From the NCBI GenBank assembly GCA_003022005.1, contig PXRQ01000093.1, forward strand, positions 1 to 32,315: DNA of 32,315 nt. Direction: 5' to 3'. Positions 1-7,563 of this stretch are shown here, one piece after another; the first letter of the stretch is position 1; the number at the start of each line of letters is the position of its first letter. A program made the translations under genes and the position numbers. The notes below the pieces were generated by a model. The model made no database searches. It had not been told where the DNA came from and saw only the letters and a list, made by a program, of their open reading frames with translations. The stretch comes from Halobacteriales archaeon QS_5_70_15. Lineage in GTDB: Archaea > Halobacteriota > Halobacteria > Halobacteriales > Haloarculaceae.

Positions 1-24
1 GAAGCCCGCCTGACTCGGGCTTCC
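1..24. other. Perfect 8-bp inverted repeat (hairpin)
   Basis: GAAGCCCG and CGGGCTTC flank a 7-nt loop. There is no T-run after it on either strand within the window, so a terminator role is possible but not shown. It could also be part of a mobile-element end lying outside the window. Confidence 0.35.
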
Positions 25-97
25 CCGTTCGATTCCCCAACGCTTGTTTAGCTACACGTAGTCCCTTCTCAACGAGGTCGAGCAGCGCGACGCCCAT
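1..97 (-). CDS. Possible partial ORF running off the left edge
   Basis: On the minus strand an open frame starts at an ATG at 97 and continues without a stop to the window edge, giving about 32 residues that begin MGVALLDLVEKGL. The same frame is open a little further upstream, back to a TGA. I do not recognise the product. The fragment is short and it contains a perfect hairpin at 1-24, so it may be a chance frame or the tail of a broken gene. Confidence 0.2.
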   Translation of the reverse strand, partial: MGVALLDLVEKGLRVAKQALGNRTGKPESGGL

Positions 98-119
98 AAT
101 CGCCTTCTCGACCTCATCT

Positions 120-138
120 CTTCGTACTCATTACGAAG
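120..138. other. Perfect 7-bp inverted repeat (hairpin)
   Basis: CTTCGTA and TACGAAG flank the 5-nt loop CTCAT. With the hairpin at 1-24 this is all the structure I can see in the 308 bases before the first convincing gene; the rest holds no coding signal apart from the promoter near 281. Confidence 0.35.
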
Positions 139-254
139 TGATCCGGCCGCTGTCTTCCATTTTCAATAGAGCAGTATCGTCCACGGCTCGCTTTCGCGGA
201 TCGGACCCTACCTACACTCGGGACGTGATCGCCCCAATTGAATGAATCTATAAG

Positions 255-288
255 ATCGACAGTTGATCCAGTCGATGGCTTTTATAGA
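255..288 (+). promoter_or_regulatory. Promoter of the three-gene unit, with an upstream inverted repeat
   Basis: A TATA-like TTTATAGA at 281-288 lies about 21-28 nt before the ATG at 309, the spacing expected of a leaderless haloarchaeal promoter. Just upstream, ATCGAC (255-260) and GTCGAT (271-276) form a 6-bp inverted repeat that could be a regulator site next to the BRE/TATA. The TATA assignment is fairly good; the operator idea is inference. Confidence 0.5.
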
Positions 289-308
289 ATCCTGTTAACA
301 TCCCCGCT

Positions 309-617
309 ATGGTCGATATGGAGATGCTCGGGATCGTGATCGCTGTTAGTACCGGGGGCGCTGGGTTTGTTTTAGCAGTACTGACGTGGCTCTCCTTTCG
401 AGGCGCCCCGTTCGGTGACGCGTTGGTCGTCCTCATCCTCTTCATGGGTGCGTTCACCGTCTATCATGCCAGTCTTGCCGTTTGGGGGGAGGTCCCGACC
501 TATGTGCTCGCAGTCGAATCGCTGACGTTTGCTCTCGTAGCCGTGTTTATGGGGCTGATGGTCCGGATTCACTACCGGTACCTCAGGGTGCCTAAGACGG
601 AGGCGACCGCAGAATGA
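309..617 (+). CDS. Small haloarchaeal membrane protein, first gene of a DUF7504-type operon
   Basis: The predicted protein has 102 residues and three hydrophobic stretches (about residues 6-28, 38-60 and 66-86), followed by a basic turn and a short acidic tail, so an integral membrane protein with three helices is likely. It resembles the small haloarchaeal membrane proteins grouped as DUF7521, but I hold that assignment only loosely. No catalytic motif is visible. The ATG at 309 fits the TATA box at 281. Its stop overlaps the start of the next gene (ATGA at 614-617), so the two are translationally coupled. Base composition is less GC-rich than the genes to the right. Confidence 0.6.
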   Translation: MVDMEMLGIVIAVSTGGAGFVLAVLTWLSFRGAPFGDALVVLILFMGAFTVYHASLAVWGEVPTYVLAVESLTFALVAVFMGLMVRIHYRYLRVPKTEATAE

Positions 618-1033
618 GTAGTATGAGCCTCGGGCTCCTAGCGCTGGAGCCCCCTACTGCCGTGCTCACGATATTTGATGGTTATACCCTAATAGAATCG
701 CTGCTCTGGGGGATAGTTCTGCTCTCGGGTGGGCTAGGCGCTATCGTCGGTGCCTATCTCTTGTATGTAGATACCATCGTCGTCCACTACACCCGCTTTT
801 TCAAAATCATCGCCGTCGGGTTGTTCATCTTCGTCCTTACCGCTCCCGTCGTGTTCCTCCTAGCCGTGGAGTTCATCCATGGCGTCCACGGCTTTGCTGC
901 ACTCGTCATCTCCATAGGATTGTATAGCCTGCTCCGGGAGGAGTTAGGTCCCGACGAGGATTTCACGAGCAATTTATCTCGGATCTCAGGAGACGAAATG
1001 CCGGAGGAACGGGAGACTGACGCTGCGAAATGA
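614..1033 (+). CDS. Small membrane protein, second gene of the DUF7504-type operon
   Basis: This is a 139-residue protein with four hydrophobic segments (about residues 4-18, 27-50, 62-84 and 90-106) and a hydrophilic, acidic C-terminal tail of about 30 residues that is probably cytoplasmic. No enzymatic motif is seen and I do not recognise the family. The start overlaps the upstream stop by 4 nt (ATGA). The following gene begins 27 nt downstream on the same strand. The arrangement of two small membrane proteins with a RecA-like DUF7504-type protein suggests a membrane-associated sensing or regulatory module; that is inference from context only. Confidence 0.6.
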   Translation: MSSMSLGLLALEPPTAVLTIFDGYTLIESLLWGIVLLSGGLGAIVGAYLLYVDTIVVHYTRFFKIIAVGLFIFVLTAPVVFLLAVEFIHGVHGFAALVISIGLYSLLREELGPDEDFTSNLSRISGDEMPEERETDAAK

Positions 1034-1060
1034 TCTGGCGACGTAGTACGGAGCACACAA

Positions 1061-1696
1061 ATGGGCGCCGATGAGGGGTGCGAGACCGCGGGTGCAGAGC
1101 TGCTGTCGTCGCAGAACGGTGGGGCCGGGGACATCCTGCTGTTAGGCGCTGCGCTTCACGCACCAGTGGATCCCGTTTGTATCGACTTGGTGGCGGAGGC
1201 ACAGCCTGATGCTATCCTCTGGATAACGGTCACGCGATCTGTCGACGATAAGCTCCGTGGCTGGCAGCAGCATCCTGAGGCGGAGCTTCCCGATCAGATC
1301 GGGATGATCGATGTCGGTGGGCAAACCCACCTCGGAAGGAGCTCCGAATCGGTGCTGGATGGCCACTCGGTCCAAATTGAGACCGTGTCCGATCCCCGGG
1401 ATCTAACGGGCCTGGGGATTGCGGTGAATACGGTGCTCGGCAAGTGGGTCGATACGGACACACGGCCGGTAGTGTGTTTTGATTCGATCACCCCATTACT
1501 CCAGTACTCGGACCTCCGACGCCTCTTTCGGTTTTTACACGTCTTCTCCCAACACCTAGCGGAGCACAGTGGCGTGGTTCACTACCATCTCGACCCGACC
1601 GCCCACGATCAGGAAACCATCAATACACTCTTGGAGCTCATCGATACCACCGTTGAAGTCGGCCCAGACGGAGACATAGAGTTCTCCCACCGATAA
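1061..1696 (+). CDS. DUF7504-type RecA-superfamily-like haloarchaeal protein
   Basis: The 211-residue protein shows the layout of haloarchaeal DUF7504 proteins: a degenerate RecA/KaiC-like core with a first strand ILLLGAALH (about residues 25-33), a strand reading AILWITVTRS, a Walker-B-like strand VVCFDSITPLLQYSD (about 137-151) and a late HYHLDP segment. The usual Walker A (GxxGxGKT) is missing; the early loop is LLGAALHAP. ATP hydrolysis is therefore doubtful. Such proteins often occur in haloarchaea near signalling or taxis-type genes, but their biochemical role is unknown to me. It is the last gene of the unit starting at 309. Confidence 0.7.
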   Translation: MGADEGCETAGAELLSSQNGGAGDILLLGAALHAPVDPVCIDLVAEAQPDAILWITVTRSVDDKLRGWQQHPEAELPDQIGMIDVGGQTHLGRSSESVLDGHSVQIETVSDPRDLTGLGIAVNTVLGKWVDTDTRPVVCFDSITPLLQYSDLRRLFRFLHVFSQHLAEHSGVVHYHLDPTAHDQETINTLLELIDTTVEVGPDGDIEFSHR

Positions 1697-1712
1697 GGTG
1701 GCGCGAGGGTTC

Positions 1713-1832
1713 GAATTCAACGCTGTCACATCCAGGGGGATCATCTACGAGTGTCGCCCTTTCGTTGAAGAACTCCTCAAATCGGTCCTCCCTTCCCTCC
1801 GCAGCGGATAGGCGGTTTACAACAACCAGCAT
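1713..1832 (-). pseudogene. Truncated N-terminus of an antibiotic-biosynthesis-monooxygenase (ABM) family protein
   Basis: The minus strand encodes MLVVVNRLSAAEGREDRFEE and then a segment ending LVDDPPG. This is the typical first strand and helix of small dimeric ABM/heme-oxygenase-like monooxygenases (VVxNRxxVxxGxExxFExxFxxRAxLVDxxPGF). After about 40 residues (near 1713) family resemblance stops and the frame runs on into the 3' end of the convergent DUF7504-type gene. Intact members are about 100 residues, so this is a remnant. A TATA box at 1850-1866 sits at the right distance for the ATG at 1832 (an upstream in-frame TTG is at 1844). The break coincides with the change to the less GC-rich block on the left. 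Confidence 0.45.
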
Positions 1833-1849
1833 CAAACGTATCAAATTTC

Positions 1850-1866
1850 ATTATTTTTATAATAGA
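1850..1866 (-). promoter_or_regulatory. AT-rich TATA element reading leftward
   Basis: On the minus strand this reads ATTATAAAAATAAT, the strongest TATA-like stretch in the region. It lies about 20-30 nt upstream of the ATG at 1832 of the truncated monooxygenase remnant. It could also serve as an upstream AT element for the MutS2-like gene, whose start is about 135 nt away to the right. Otherwise the 303 bases between 1697 and 1999 hold only the remnant. Confidence 0.4.
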
Positions 1867-1999
1867 TACCGGTGCTCAGGGAAGCCAATGCCGAATAGAT
1901 CCTCTGTATTCAGCAGACCAATTCTGTCAGAGTATGAGGGCTTCAGTAAGGCTCGGGAGACCGCATGGTTGAGTACCCCTCCGGGTGAGGTCCCTGCAG

Positions 2000-3748
2000 A
2001 TGGAACTGGAGGACTACTGGGGCGTCGGGCCGAAGACCGCCGAACTGCTCCGCGAGTCGCTCGGGGAGGAGCGGGCCATCGAGGCCATCGAGACCGTGGA
2101 TTCGCGGACGCTCGCCGACGCCGGCCTCTCGCGCGGCCGGGCCACTCGTATCCTCCGGCGGGTGGCCGGCGGCGAGGGGATGGACCTGCTGGCGACCCGG
2201 GACGCCCGTGCCGTCTACCGCGACGTCGTCTCGCTGATCGAGTCCTACGCGGTGACCGACCGCGCGGCCGACCGGCTCCGCGTGCTCACGCCACTGACCG
2301 GTCGCGAGGCCATCGAGTCGCGGCTCGACGAGACGATGGCGGCCGTCGACGCCTGGACGGGCCTCGACGACCCGACCCGCGGGGCGGTCCTGGCGGCGTT
2401 CGAGGACCACGGCGGGTCGGGCGAGGTGGCGGCCGTCGAGACGGCGCTCGCGCTGCTGGAACTCGACCTCGGGGAGGGCCCCTTCGAGCCGCTCGACTCG
2501 CTCGACGGTGAGGCGCTCGCGGCGGCGGCGACCGCGCTCCGTGCGCTCGGCGAGGACGGCCGCGTCGGCGAGGGCGCCGACGAGGAACTCGACCGGCTCC
2601 GGACCGCGCTGGGCGAGGTCGAGGACCTGGCAGCGGATCCGGCGGGCGTCCTCGAGGCGGTCCAGGGGAGCGCGCGCGACGCCTCGGAGTTCCGGGACGC
2701 GGTCCGTCGGTACCTCGCCCGCGAGACCGGTGCCGGGGACGAGCTCGTCCGCGGGGTGCTTCCGATGGAGGCGGCCGACGCCGACGCGTTCGTCACCGAG
2801 ACGCTCCGGGGGCTCGCGGGGGCGCTTCGGGAACGTGTCGACGAGCGCGAGGCGGAGGTGCGGGAACGGCTCGAGGACGACGTCGAGGCCGCCCGGGAGG
2901 ACGTCGACCGGGCGGTCGAGGCCGTCGACGACATCGCGTTCCAGGTGTCGCTGGCCCGGTTCGCCGTCGCGTTCGACCTCTCCCGACCCGAGTTCGCTCC
3001 GGCGGGAACCGACCGGCTGGCCGTCCGGGGGGCGCGGAACCTCGGGCTCGCGGCCGGCGACGGGGACGTCCAGCCGGTCGACTACGGGCTCGGCGACCAC
3101 ACGCTCGACGTCGAGGCCCCGAGGGGCGACCGGGTGTCGGTGCTGACGGGGGCGAACTCGGGCGGGAAGACGACGCTACTGGAAACCCTCGCGGGGGTCG
3201 CGTTGCTCGCCCACATGGGACTGCCGGTTCCCGCCGAGGAAGCGCAGGTCTCGGCGGTGGATCGGCTCGTGTTCCACCGCCGGCACGCCTCGTTCAACGC
3301 GGGGGTCCTCGAGTCGACGCTCCGCTCGGTGGTCCCCCCGCTCACCTCGGGCGGAACGACGCTGATGCTCGTCGACGAGTTCGAGGCGATCACCGAGCCC
3401 GGGAGCGCCGCGGATCTGCTCCACGGGCTCGTCACGCTGACCGTCGAGCGGGGGGCGCTCGGGACGTTCGTCACCCACCTCGCGGAGGACCTCGAACCGC
3501 TCCCGGACGTCGCCCGGGTGGACGGGATCTTCGCCGAGGGGCTCACCCCGGACCTGGAACTGGAGGTGGACTACCAGCCCCGGTTCGGGAGTCTGGGACG
3601 GTCGACGCCGGAGTTCATCGTCTCGCGGCTCGTGGCCGAGGCCCGCGACGCCAGCGAGCGACAGGGGTTCGAGACGCTCGCGGCCGCCGTCGGTCAGGAG
3701 GCCGTCCAGCGGACGCTCGCCGACGCGCGCTGGAGCGACGGGGACTGA
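2000..3748 (+). CDS. MutS2-like ATPase with N-terminal helix-hairpin-helix
   Basis: The 582-residue protein belongs to the MutS ATPase superfamily. A helix-hairpin-helix (GVGPKTAELL, about residues 8-17) is followed by a long Ala/Glu-rich alpha-helical lever and clamp region (about 70-320). The C-terminal ABC-type ATPase carries Walker A GANSGGKT (384-391), a SFNAGVLESTL segment where MutS has its signature helix (about 431-441), and Walker B LMLVDE (455-460). The mismatch-recognition domain I of MutS is absent, as in MutS2/MutS5-type proteins that act on recombination intermediates or branched DNA. I chose the ATG at 2000 over an in-frame GTG at 1985 because MELEDYWGVG starts directly before the HhH. 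A degenerate palindromic repeat begins at its stop codon. Confidence 0.85.
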   Translation: MELEDYWGVGPKTAELLRESLGEERAIEAIETVDSRTLADAGLSRGRATRILRRVAGGEGMDLLATRDARAVYRDVVSLIESYAVTDRAADRLRVLTPLTGREAIESRLDETMAAVDAWTGLDDPTRGAVLAAFEDHGGSGEVAAVETALALLELDLGEGPFEPLDSLDGEALAAAATALRALGEDGRVGEGADEELDRLRTALGEVEDLAADPAGVLEAVQGSARDASEFRDAVRRYLARETGAGDELVRGVLPMEAADADAFVTETLRGLAGALRERVDEREAEVRERLEDDVEAAREDVDRAVEAVDDIAFQVSLARFAVAFDLSRPEFAPAGTDRLAVRGARNLGLAAGDGDVQPVDYGLGDHTLDVEAPRGDRVSVLTGANSGGKTTLLETLAGVALLAHMGLPVPAEEAQVSAVDRLVFHRRHASFNAGVLESTLRSVVPPLTSGGTTLMLVDEFEAITEPGSAADLLHGLVTLTVERGALGTFVTHLAEDLEPLPDVARVDGIFAEGLTPDLELEVDYQPRFGSLGRSTPEFIVSRLVAEARDASERQGFETLAAAVGQEAVQRTLADARWSDGD

Positions 3749-3829
3749 GACGGATCGGTGTAGTCTTCTCCCGGCGGCCACGGATCCGGTCGAGTGATCG
3801 CCGGTAAATCGTTACAACAATCCGTACGA
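3746..3829 (+). repeat. Degenerate copy of the ~85-bp stop-codon palindromic repeat
   Basis: It starts at the TGA of the MutS2-like gene. Aligned with the copy at 7857-7941 it keeps GTAGTCTT near the left and ATCGCCGGTAAATCGTTAC near the right (ATCGCCGGTACATCGTTAC in the better copy), with many substitutions between. Same orientation as the 7857 copy. Confidence 0.6.
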
Positions 3830-3952
3830 CTGAACCCTCGCCCGACGGTCGTTCCGGCTCCTCGTGCCGCTCCGGACGAGCCGGACTTCCGAGAGGTGTA
3901 ACGCTGATCTGGGACTCCGAGCGCCGGCGCGAGCGATACGTGTGAGTACATC

Positions 3953-4225
3953 GTGCGCCCGATCGTCGTGGAGCGCGTAACGGACCGCGAACGCGAGGCG
4001 GTCCGGGAGCGGTGGGCGGAGCTGGAGCGCCGGCGGGCGGTGGCGGACCGGCTGGTGGCCGGCATCGTCCTCCTCGGTGTCGGGACGCTCCTCGTCCTGC
4101 CGTCGGTCCCCGGGGAGGCGTGCGTCCATGGTGGCGGCGTCGCGGGGGCGGCCTGCACCGCCGTCGGCGGACCGGTGATCGTCGGTCGGATCCGCCGGTC
4201 GTCCGTTGTCTTCGGGGCCGGCTGA
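3953..4225 (+). CDS. Hypothetical small protein with one membrane segment
   Basis: The reading frame gives 90 residues from a GTG at 3953: a charged Arg/Glu-rich helix (about 8-30), then one hydrophobic stretch (about residues 34-50) and a Gly/Ala-rich, weakly hydrophobic tail. I do not recognise a family. The frame has the third-position GC bias of the neighbours and no competing gene on the other strand, but the start is uncertain (another in-frame GTG is at 3968). Its end runs into the outer part of a degenerate palindromic repeat, so the C-terminus may be non-native. Confidence 0.35.
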   Translation: MRPIVVERVTDREREAVRERWAELERRRAVADRLVAGIVLLGVGTLLVLPSVPGEACVHGGGVAGAACTAVGGPVIVGRIRRSSVVFGAG

Positions 4226-4247
4226 CGGGGGACGCCCGACCGTATCA
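4218..4247 (-). repeat. End of a degenerate palindromic repeat at a stop codon
   Basis: Read on the minus strand it begins TGATACGGTCGGGCG, matching the repeat terminus TGATACGGTCGTGCG at 13 of 15 positions or better. Its TGA is the stop codon of the minus-strand gene 4245-4547. Further inward the match fades. Confidence 0.45.
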
Positions 4248-4547
4248 GTCCCCGCTCGCCGCGAGGTCGTCGAACGCGCGGGGGTCCTCCCAGAGCTCCC
4301 TGAGCGTCGCCGCCGCGAGGAACCGCGTCGGGGCGGCGACCCACTCCGTCGTCACGTCGGAGTCGAGCGCCGGTGGTTCGTCGGCCTCGAACCACCACGC
4401 GACGTACCGGCCGTCGTCCAGCTCCGCGGTCGGGTAGATCTCCCCCCGTACCGCCACGTCGATCCGGGTGCCCGACTCGACCGCCGGGCGCTCGTCGCAC
4501 TCCTCCGCGACGGTGATCTCGATGGGAACGTGGCTGTCGGCGATCAT
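4245..4547 (-). CDS. Conserved-looking haloarchaeal protein of unknown function
   Basis: The gene encodes 100 residues, MIADSHVPIEIT to DDLAASGD. The composition is strongly acidic and without membrane segments, so it is probably a soluble cytoplasmic protein. A central run GRYVAWWFEADEPPAL and a C-terminal helix FLAAATLRELWEDP are the most structured parts. I do not recognise a family. The frame stays open far upstream to 5102, but the ATG at 4547 is the sensible start because codons beyond it read into the divergent zinc finger gene's promoter and coding region. It is divergent from the zinc finger gene at 4710 and ends at a palindromic-repeat terminus. Confidence 0.6.
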   Translation of the reverse strand: MIADSHVPIEITVAEECDERPAVESGTRIDVAVRGEIYPTAELDDGRYVAWWFEADEPPALDSDVTTEWVAAPTRFLAAATLRELWEDPRAFDDLAASGD

Positions 4548-4675
4548 GTGTTCGCGGCCCTCCGGCGACGGCCGGCGGCTCGGGTCGTCGGTGGGAACCC
4601 GAACCACAAAAACCCGCGTCAGGCGTCCGTCTGACGCCGCTCCGTCGGAACGGGAACTCGTGACCCGAGTAACAT

Positions 4676-4683
4676 CATAATTA
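4676..4683 (+). promoter_or_regulatory. TATA box of the zinc finger gene
   Basis: CATAATTA lies 27-34 nt before the ATG at 4710, consistent with a leaderless or near-leaderless transcript. It is the only AT-rich stretch between the two divergent genes. Confidence 0.5.
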
Positions 4684-4709
4684 ACTGTGCTTGTGAAAGA
4701 GTCACAGAC

Positions 4710-4907
4710 ATGGCACTCGACGGCAACGCCGGGACCACCCCGCTCGACCGCCTCCGGAGCCGCCTCGACATGCGGTGTCCGGAGTGCGGCTACGAGGACG
4801 ACGACGGCCGATGGACCGCGGCGACGTCCGGGTCGGAGGTCACCTACCAGCACATCTGTCCGAGCTGTGCGGCGGTCCGCCAGCGTACCTTCCGCCTGAA
4901 CAGCTGA
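4710..4907 (+). CDS. HVO_0649-family small zinc finger protein
   Basis: The 65-residue protein has two CxxC knuckles: CPECGY (about residues 22-27) and CPSC (about 51-54), separated by a DGRWTAATSG-type strand region. The start TTPLDRLRSRLD and the spacing of the cysteines match the haloarchaeal HVO_0649-type zinc finger family as I know it. The function of these small proteins is not established; a nucleic-acid- or protein-binding zinc ribbon is the reasonable reading. The ATG at 4710 fits the TATA box at 4676. Confidence 0.75.
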   Translation: MALDGNAGTTPLDRLRSRLDMRCPECGYEDDDGRWTAATSGSEVTYQHICPSCAAVRQRTFRLNS

Positions 4908-4927
4908 CGAACCGGGCTCCTCGACCG

Positions 4928-5704
4928 CTACGCGGCCTCGACGCGGTCGAACAGCCACGCGCCGACCAGGACGGTGACGGCGCCCGCGCCCGCGCCCGCT
5001 CCGAGGTCGAGCCAGAGCGGGTACGTCGCGGCGCCCGCTCCCACGAGCATCCCCCGCAACCCGTCGATACCGTAGGTGAGCGGGTTCAGGTAGCCGAGCC
5101 ATCGGATCGCGGGGGGGAGGTTCGACAGCGGGTAGAACGCGCCCGACAGGAACGCGAGCGGGAACAGGACGAAGTTGACGACGAGGCTGTACCCCTGGGT
5201 GTCGCGGAACCCGGCGGCGAGCGCGGGGCCGAAGCCGACGAACGCCGTCGACAACCCGACGAGAAAGGCGGCGGCGACCGCGAGCCCGGCGACCGATGCG
5301 GGACGGAAGCCGACCAGCGGCGTCCCGGCCAGGACGAGCGCGGACTGCAGGCGCCCGGTGGTCGCGCCGGCGGCGATCCGGCCGAGCACCACGGAGGTCC
5401 GCGGGACCGGCGCGACGAGGATCTCCTTCAGGAACCCCACCTCCCGGTCCGAGAGGACGGCGAGCCCGGAGAACGAGGCCGAGAACAGCGTCACGAACCC
5501 CAGTATCCCCGGAACGGGGTGCTCGAGATAGCTGACGGACTCGGGGACGTGGGAGAGCCGGACGCCCTCGAAGCCGAACCCGAGGAAAGCGACGAGGAAC
5601 AGCGGCGTGACGAACGTTCCGACGAGCCGGGAGCGGGCACGGACGAACCGCAGGAGGTCCCGCCGCCAGAGCGCGTAGACCGCGAGCGCGTCGACGCCGC
5701 GCAT
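4928..5704 (-). CDS. ABC-2 type exporter permease
   Basis: This 258-residue protein has six hydrophobic segments and the ABC-2 membrane fold. An N-terminal amphipathic stretch (LWRRDLLRFVRARSRL) precedes the first helix. The typical exporter segment DREVGFLKEILVAPVPR lies near residues 85-102. The late motif PLSNLPPAIRWLGYLNPLTYG (in part about 196-216) is characteristic of the family. It would export drugs or lipids when paired with the ATPase encoded just upstream. Its ATG overlaps the ATPase stop by one base (TGATG at 5702-5706), so the pair is an operon. Because the ATPase gene is broken, the permease may have no energising partner. Confidence 0.85.
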   Translation of the reverse strand: MRGVDALAVYALWRRDLLRFVRARSRLVGTFVTPLFLVAFLGFGFEGVRLSHVPESVSYLEHPVPGILGFVTLFSASFSGLAVLSDREVGFLKEILVAPVPRTSVVLGRIAAGATTGRLQSALVLAGTPLVGFRPASVAGLAVAAAFLVGLSTAFVGFGPALAAGFRDTQGYSLVVNFVLFPLAFLSGAFYPLSNLPPAIRWLGYLNPLTYGIDGLRGMLVGAGAATYPLWLDLGAGAGAGAVTVLVGAWLFDRVEAA

Positions 5705-6700
5705 CAGCGCCGTCCCCCGTGCCCGTTCGCGGCCGGGCGACCGACGGCGCTCGCGCCGGCGCCGGCGTCGTCCTCGCGGAGCGACCGCCCGGTGAGTTCG
5801 AGGAACACCCGTTCGAGCGTCGGCTTCCGGACGGCGACCGTGTGGACCTCGGCCACCTCGCCGACCGCGGCGAGCAGGGGTGCGACCCGGCGCTCGCCCG
5901 AGTCGACGACGGCCTCGATGCCGCCGTCGACGACCGCGACCGTCTCCACCCAGTCGACCCCCGCGACCCGCTCGCGGGCGGCCTCCGGGTCGTCGACGCC
6001 CACCTCGACGTGATCGCCGCCGAGCCGCGAGGTCAGCGCGCCGGGCGTGTCACACGCGACGACCGACCCCCCGGTCGACTACCGCAACCCGGTCACACAG
6101 CGCCGCCGCCTCGTCCATGTCGTGGGTGGTGAGGACGACCGTGACGCCGGTCCGCGCGTTGAGTTCCCGGACGTACTCCCGGACCGCGTCGCGCGTCCCC
6201 GCGTCCGGGCCCACGGTCGGTTCGTCCAGGAACAGCACCTCCGGGCCGTGGAGCAGTCCCCGGGCGAGTTCGAGCCGCTGGGCCGTTCCCCCCGAGTACG
6301 CGCCGACGCGCTCGTCCCGCCGATCCGAGAGGTCGACGAGGTCGAGCGCCTCCTCGATCCGGTCGCTCCGCGCGGGGTCGCGCATCCCGTAGAGCCGGCC
6401 GTGGAACGCGAGGTTCTCGGCGCCGGTGAGTTCCTCGTCGAGCGCCGGCTCCCGGAAGACGACGCCGATGCGCTCCCTGACCGCGCCCGGCGCCTCGCGG
6501 ACGTCGTGGCCGGCGACCGTCACCGTCCCGTCGGTGGGTCCGAGGAGCGTACAGCAGACGTTGATCAGCGCGGACTTCCCCGCGCCGTTCGGGCCGAGCA
6601 GCCCGCACAGTTCGCCCGAGCCGACCGAGAGGTCGAGCCCGTCGACCCCGACCACGTCGCCGTCGCGCTTCGTGAGCCCCCGGACCTCGATGGCTCCCAT
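5704..6700 (-). pseudogene. ABC exporter ATP-binding protein, frameshifted
   Basis: Two frames together encode one ABC-2 exporter ATPase of about 331 residues. The first (6700 to 6050) has Walker A GPNGAGKS (36-43), a signature region YSGGTAQRLELARGLL, Walker B VLFLDEPT and H-loop TTHDMDEA. It stops early at TGA after DRGVGRRV. The second frame resumes immediately and carries the usual C-terminal tail, including VRKPTLERVFLELTG. The break is one extra base in a C6 run at 6067-6072 (plus strand); with five the frame would read DRGSVVACDTPGAL. Other oddities: the Q-loop is VVFREPAL where Gln is expected, the D-loop region reads TVGPD instead of TVGLD, and the signature has SGGTAQR. These point to real decay, though a homopolymer error alone would explain the frameshift. 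Confidence 0.75.
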
Positions 6701-6876
6701 CGGCCGAAGTTCGGCTCAGGGACGTTTGAGGCCGTCGTTCGAGGAAGGTGCCGTCCCGCGTTTCCCGCCGTGCAGCGCCCCCGCGTTTCTCCTCGCGGCT
6801 ACCCGCGCTCGGTCGGGGCACGGTGCCCCGCTGGCTCCCGTCGTATCTCCCGGACGCGCCCGCTCGGCCCCTTCGG

Positions 6877-7437
6877 CTACTCCAGGTCCTCGGACTGTGT
6901 GCCGATACCCTCGGGCCAGCCCGGGGGCCGGGCCGGCGTGGGATCGGCGTGCTCGCGCTTGAGGACCATCGGCGTCCGCTCCAGCGAGAGGACGAGTTCG
7001 TCGTTCTGGTTGTACCCCCGGACCTCCGTGGTGACGATGCCGACGTGGTCCCGCGAACTCGACTCGCGCTTCTCGGTCACTTCGCTCTCGGCGAACAGCG
7101 TGTCGCCGTGGAACACCGGGGCGTGGTGTCTGATGTCGTCGTAGCCGAGGTTCGCCGTCGCGTTCTGCGAGACGTCGACGACGCTCATCCCGACCACCGT
7201 GGCGATGACGACCAGCCCGTTGACGAGCCGCTCGCCGAACTCCGTCTCCGCGGCGTACGCCTCGTTGAAGTGCATCGGGTTGAGGTTCATCGTCACGTTC
7301 GTGATCCAGACGTCGTCGGTCTCGGTCACCGTCCGCCCGTATGGGTGCTTGTAGACGTCGCCGACCTCGAAGTCCTCGTAGTAGCGCCCCTGCCAGCCCG
7401 CGACCAGTCGCCGCTCCGTGGAATCGCCGTCGTCCAT
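6877..7437 (-). CDS. MaoC-family (hot-dog) hydratase/dehydratase
   Basis: The 186-residue protein has the MaoC layout: an N-terminal strand region [21 protein letters not shown] (in part), then the active-site helix containing [11 protein letters not shown] (about 51-61), and a [17 protein letters not shown] core helix. The later strand [13 protein letters not shown] is also typical. Family members hydrate enoyl-CoA or mesaconyl-type CoA substrates. In the hydratase-2 motif GDxNPLH the catalytic Asp is expected two positions before NP; here that position is Asn51, so activity or substrate may differ. The ATG at 7437 is chosen because the frame upstream overlaps the divergent rpoL gene. No operon partner is adjacent. 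Confidence 0.75.
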   Translation of the reverse strand: MDDGDSTERRLVAGWQGRYYEDFEVGDVYKHPYGRTVTETDDVWITNVTMNLNPMHFNEAYAAETEFGERLVNGLVVIATVVGMSVVDVSQNATANLGYDDIRHHAPVFHGDTLFAESEVTEKRESSSRDHVGIVTTEVRGYNQNDELVLSLERTPMVLKREHADPTPARPPGWPEGIGTQSEDLE

Positions 7438-7563
7438 GCCCACCCCCACGCGGTCCAGCAGGTAAGTGTGTGGGGCGGCGGACGCGACCGCGATAGGACC
7501 CGGGAGTCCACGGCGCCCGCACCGCTTCGCAACCTTGATACGCCCGATTCGACTACCTCCAGT

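Noticed and set aside
1943..3100. Long minus-strand open frame opposite the MutS2-like gene, and many similar long frames elsewhere
   Set aside because: In GC-rich haloarchaeal DNA the strand opposite a gene is often open. These frames give Arg/Pro/Gly-rich or featureless products, while the opposite strand carries clear motifs.
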